A DNA stretch of 64,000 bases from Frankia alni ACN14a (lineage in GTDB: Bacteria; Actinomycetota; Actinomycetes; Frankiales; Frankiaceae): NCBI RefSeq assembly GCF_000058485.1, contig NC_008278.1, forward strand, positions 2,598,962-2,662,961, given 5' to 3'. A program made the position numbers and the translations under genes. Below, in pieces: positions 62,120 to 64,000 of the stretch (its first letter is position 1; every line of letters begins with the position of its first letter). The notes beneath the pieces are model-generated. The model was not told the origin of the DNA. It saw only the letters and a program-made list of their open reading frames with translations, and searched no databases.

Positions 62120-62374
62120 TCAGTAGTGGTACCTGCACTGGGCTATGCGAATCTGATCGTCACTGATCTTGTAGATCAGTCGATGTTCATCGTTGATGCG
62201 CCGAGACCAGTAGCCCTGGAAGCCATGCTTGAGCGGTTCGGGCTTGCCGATGCCGTCGTTGCCGTTCCGGGCTGTGTCCTGGATCAACATGTTGATGCGC
62301 TTGAGGATTTTACGGTTCTCCGTCTGCCACCAGACGTAGTCCTGCCACGCGTTCTCGTCCCAGACGAGCTTCAC
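62120..62374 (-). CDS. yoeB: YoeB-type mRNA-cleaving toxin
   Basis: 84 aa RelE-fold toxin. KLVWDENAWQDYVWWQTENR, ILKRINMLIQD, GKPEPLKHGFQGYWSRRIND and EHRLIYKISDDQIRIAQCRYHY carry the catalytic set known in YoeB (Glu of KPEPLK, Arg of WSRRI, C-terminal His-Tyr). It cleaves mRNA at the ribosome. It overlaps the antitoxin gene upstream by ATGA. GC is lower than in the neighbours, consistent with transfer. Confidence 0.93.
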   Translation of the reverse strand: MKLVWDENAWQDYVWWQTENRKILKRINMLIQDTARNGNDGIGKPEPLKHGFQGYWSRRINDEHRLIYKISDDQIRIAQCRYHY

Positions 62375-62622
62375 TCGGCGAGGTCGCGTACGGTGCCGGC
62401 GCCGTTTTCGAGGCGATCGATGGCGGCCAGCAGCCGGCGGGCGTTCTCGGGGCTGCGGAGAAGGTACGCCGTCTCCTTGAGGGACTGGTAGTCATCCAGA
62501 GAGACGATGACGACCGGCTCGTGACCGGCCCGGGTGATGACGATCTCCTCCCGGTCGTCCGCCACCGCGGTGAGGACCTCGGCATAGCGTGCTCGTGACT
62601 CCGAGTAGCTCATCGTCTTCAC
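62371..62622 (-). CDS. yefM: YefM-type antitoxin
   Basis: 83 aa Phd/YefM family. N-terminal DNA-binding part: SYSESRARYAEVLTAVADDR, EEIVITRAGHEPVVIVSLDD, YQSLKETAYLLRSPENARRL. The acidic C-terminal tail (RLENGAGTVRDLAE) should wrap the toxin. The GTG start is used because AAAGGAGG lies just upstream. It autoregulates with YoeB at the TGTACA sites next to its start. Confidence 0.92.
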   Translation of the reverse strand: MKTMSYSESRARYAEVLTAVADDREEIVITRAGHEPVVIVSLDDYQSLKETAYLLRSPENARRLLAAIDRLENGAGTVRDLAE

Positions 62623-62633
62623 CGGACCTCCTT

Positions 62634-62651
62634 TGTACAAAAAGTTGTACG
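62634..62651 (-). promoter_or_regulatory. YefM-YoeB operator
   Basis: TGTACA (62634-62639) and TGTACg (62646-62651), 12 bp centre to centre, directly upstream of the antitoxin start. Paired TGTACA cores are the known YefM operator design in E. coli. Confidence 0.8.
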
Positions 62652-62770
62652 TAGGTGCGAGTGTACGTCCGCCCGGCAGTCATGGCGGCGGAGGCGGGGT
62701 GGCCGCGCGGTGGCCGCCGGCCCGGCCCGGCAGGCGCTGGTGCTGGTGGTGTCCGGCGTCGATCGCGAGG

Positions 62771-64000
62771 ATGGTGGAGGTCATGGGTAGCGGCGGTGGG
62801 GACCTGGAGGATGACGACGCCCGGTTGCGGGTGGGGGCGCCCGCGTCGTCGGCGGCGGGGCTGCCGGGGGTGGGGCACGCGCTCGCGCAGTCGTGGGAGC
62901 GGATGGGGCCGGGCCGGGCGGTGCGGACGCTGCGGCTGGTCAACCAGGACCACGGGTTCGACTGTCCGGGGTGTGCGTGGCCGGAGCATGCGCCGGGGGA
63001 GCGGTCCGTCGTCGAGTTCTGCGAGAACGGCGCGAAGGCGGTGGCGGAGGAGGCGACCCGCAGCCGGGTGACGCGGGAGTTCTTCGCCGCGCATCCGGTG
63101 TCCGACCTCGCCGGTCGCTCCGGTCACTGGTTGGGCAGCCGCGGTCGGATCGTGGAGCCGATGTACCGGGCGCCGGGTGCGGATCGTTACGTCCCGGTCG
63201 GCTGGGACGAGGCGTTCGGGATCGTCGCCGCCGAACTGGCGGGGCTCGACAGCCCGGACGAGGCCGCGTTCTACACCTCCGGGCGGACCAGCAACGAGGC
63301 GGCGTTCGTGTGGCAGCTGTTCGCGCGGATGTTCGGGACGAACAATCTGCCGGACTGCTCGAACATGTGCCACGAGTCGTCGGGGGCGGCGTTGACCTCG
63401 ACGATCGGAGTGGGTAAGGGGTCGGTGACGTTGGCCGATCTGGAGTCCGCGGACCTGGTGCTGGTGGTGGGGCAGAATCCGGGGACGAATCATCCGCGGA
63501 TGCTCAGCTCGTTGGAACGGGTGAAGCGGGCCGGCGGCAGCATCGTCGCAGTCAACCCGTTGCCGGAGGCGGGCCTGCTGCGTTTTCGGAACCCGCAGCA
63601 GGTCCGGGGGATCGTGGGGCGTGGCACGGCGTTGGCCGACCAGTTCCTGCAGATCCGGCTGAACGGGGACATGGCGCTGTTCCAGGCGTTGTCGCGGCGG
63701 CTGCTCGACGCGGAGGACGCGGCCCCCGGCACGGTGCTCGACCATGCCTTCCTCGCCGAGCACACCAGCGGATTCACCGAGTTCGCCACACACGTTCGTG
63801 GGCATCTGTCCGAGGCCGACGTCGCCGCGGCGACGGGGCTCGCCGCCGCCGAGATCGACGAGCTGGCCGGCCGGGTGCTGGCCGCCGACCGGGTGGTGGT
63901 GTGCTGGGCGATGGGCCTGACCCAGCACGCCAACGCGGTCGCGACGATTCAGGAGGTCGTGAACTTCCTGCTGCTGCGGGGGAACATCGGCCGGCCGGGG
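62771..64000 (+). CDS. FdhF/YdeP-type molybdopterin oxidoreductase, alpha subunit (5' part)
   Basis: Partial: the frame is open to the window end, with 410 codons seen. VNQDHGFDCPGCAWPEHAPG with a single FeS-like Cys pair, RYVPVGWDEAFGIVAAELAG, YTSGRTSNEAAFVWQLFARM, NLPDCSNMCHESSGAAL (site residue region) and DLVLVVGQNPGTNHPRML match the YdeP branch of formate-dehydrogenase-like enzymes. Substrate is uncertain: formate, or a role in acid/nitric-oxide stress in homologues. An FdhD-type partner is not in the window. The start could be ATG 62771 or 62783; neither has good spacing to a ribosome site. Confidence 0.85.
   Translation, partial: MVEVMGSGGGDLEDDDARLRVGAPASSAAGLPGVGHALAQSWERMGPGRAVRTLRLVNQDHGFDCPGCAWPEHAPGERSVVEFCENGAKAVAEEATRSRVTREFFAAHPVSDLAGRSGHWLGSRGRIVEPMYRAPGADRYVPVGWDEAFGIVAAELAGLDSPDEAAFYTSGRTSNEAAFVWQLFARMFGTNNLPDCSNMCHESSGAALTSTIGVGKGSVTLADLESADLVLVVGQNPGTNHPRMLSSLERVKRAGGSIVAVNPLPEAGLLRFRNPQQVRGIVGRGTALADQFLQIRLNGDMALFQALSRRLLDAEDAAPGTVLDHAFLAEHTSGFTEFATHVRGHLSEADVAAATGLAAAEIDELAGRVLAADRVVVCWAMGLTQHANAVATIQEVVNFLLLRGNIGRPG

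Overview
This is very GC-rich DNA with dense genes, many GTG starts and many ATGA/GTGA stop-start overlaps, so it comes from a filamentous actinomycete. The 3Cys-1Asp uptake hydrogenase with its accessory genes (HypA-F, a NifU-like protein, a DUF5947-type protein and two very small proteins) and the general gene style best fit Frankia or a close relative. That placement is inferred from gene content and not from a marker gene. No rRNA, tRNA, CRISPR array or complete insertion sequence was recognised.

Layout. 0-6.3 kb: small hypothetical genes, a stand-alone condensation-domain protein, then a decayed zone. The decayed zone holds a frameshifted lytic transglycosylase, an RHS C-terminal remnant and a 139-bp copy of the tail of an intact lectin-like beta-propeller gene. 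6.5-9.3 kb: two divergent citrate synthase genes, one with an N-terminal DNA-binding domain, around a perfect 20-bp palindrome. 9.6-12.2 kb: a three-gene polar amino-acid ABC importer. 12.1-14.7 kb: an XRE/MmyB-type regulator divergent from a DHA2 exporter.

15.4-29.0 kb: a complete uptake [NiFe]-hydrogenase locus in one direction. It runs hypA, hypB, a conserved hydrogenase-associated gene, the maturation protease, hupS, hupL, NifU-like, DUF5947-type, two tiny genes, hypF, hypC, hypD, hypE. Almost every junction is overlapping or very short, so it reads as one operon that builds the enzyme, its Ni-Fe(CN)2CO centre and its electron-transfer clusters. 29.3-35.1 kb: a cold-shock protein, a PhzF-like enzyme, a DUF1707/LiaF-like protein, a secreted TNT-type NAD-glycohydrolase candidate, an MFS transporter and an M14-like peptidase.

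35.8-48.3 kb, all leftward, is the most unusual part. The upstream half is a metal-chelate-type ABC importer (binding lipoprotein, luciferase-like flavoenzyme, FecCD permease, ATPase). The downstream half has two divergent M29-type metalloproteins flanking a 23-codon gene. That tiny gene has a near-perfect anti-Shine-Dalgarno match and a 13-bp-stem hairpin right after its stop. Next come a heme-oxygenase-fold putative diiron enzyme, a GNAT-like protein, an SDR, aspartate-semialdehyde dehydrogenase and aspartate kinase. This looks like an undescribed peptide-derived (RiPP-like or peptide-scaffold) small-molecule pathway, possibly a metallophore.

49-64 kb: aldose 1-epimerase and a nitroreductase diverging from a 30-bp palindrome, an amidohydrolase, a second nitroreductase, a Tat-exported phosphatase, an azoreductase, a DUF1918/response-regulator/GAF/hybrid-kinase signalling group, a PPOX protein, an enoyl-CoA hydratase, a YefM-YoeB toxin-antitoxin pair with its TGTACA operator, and the 5' part of a molybdopterin oxidoreductase that runs off the window. 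A recurring oddity is in-frame 15-, 18- or 21-bp tandem repeats inside many genes.
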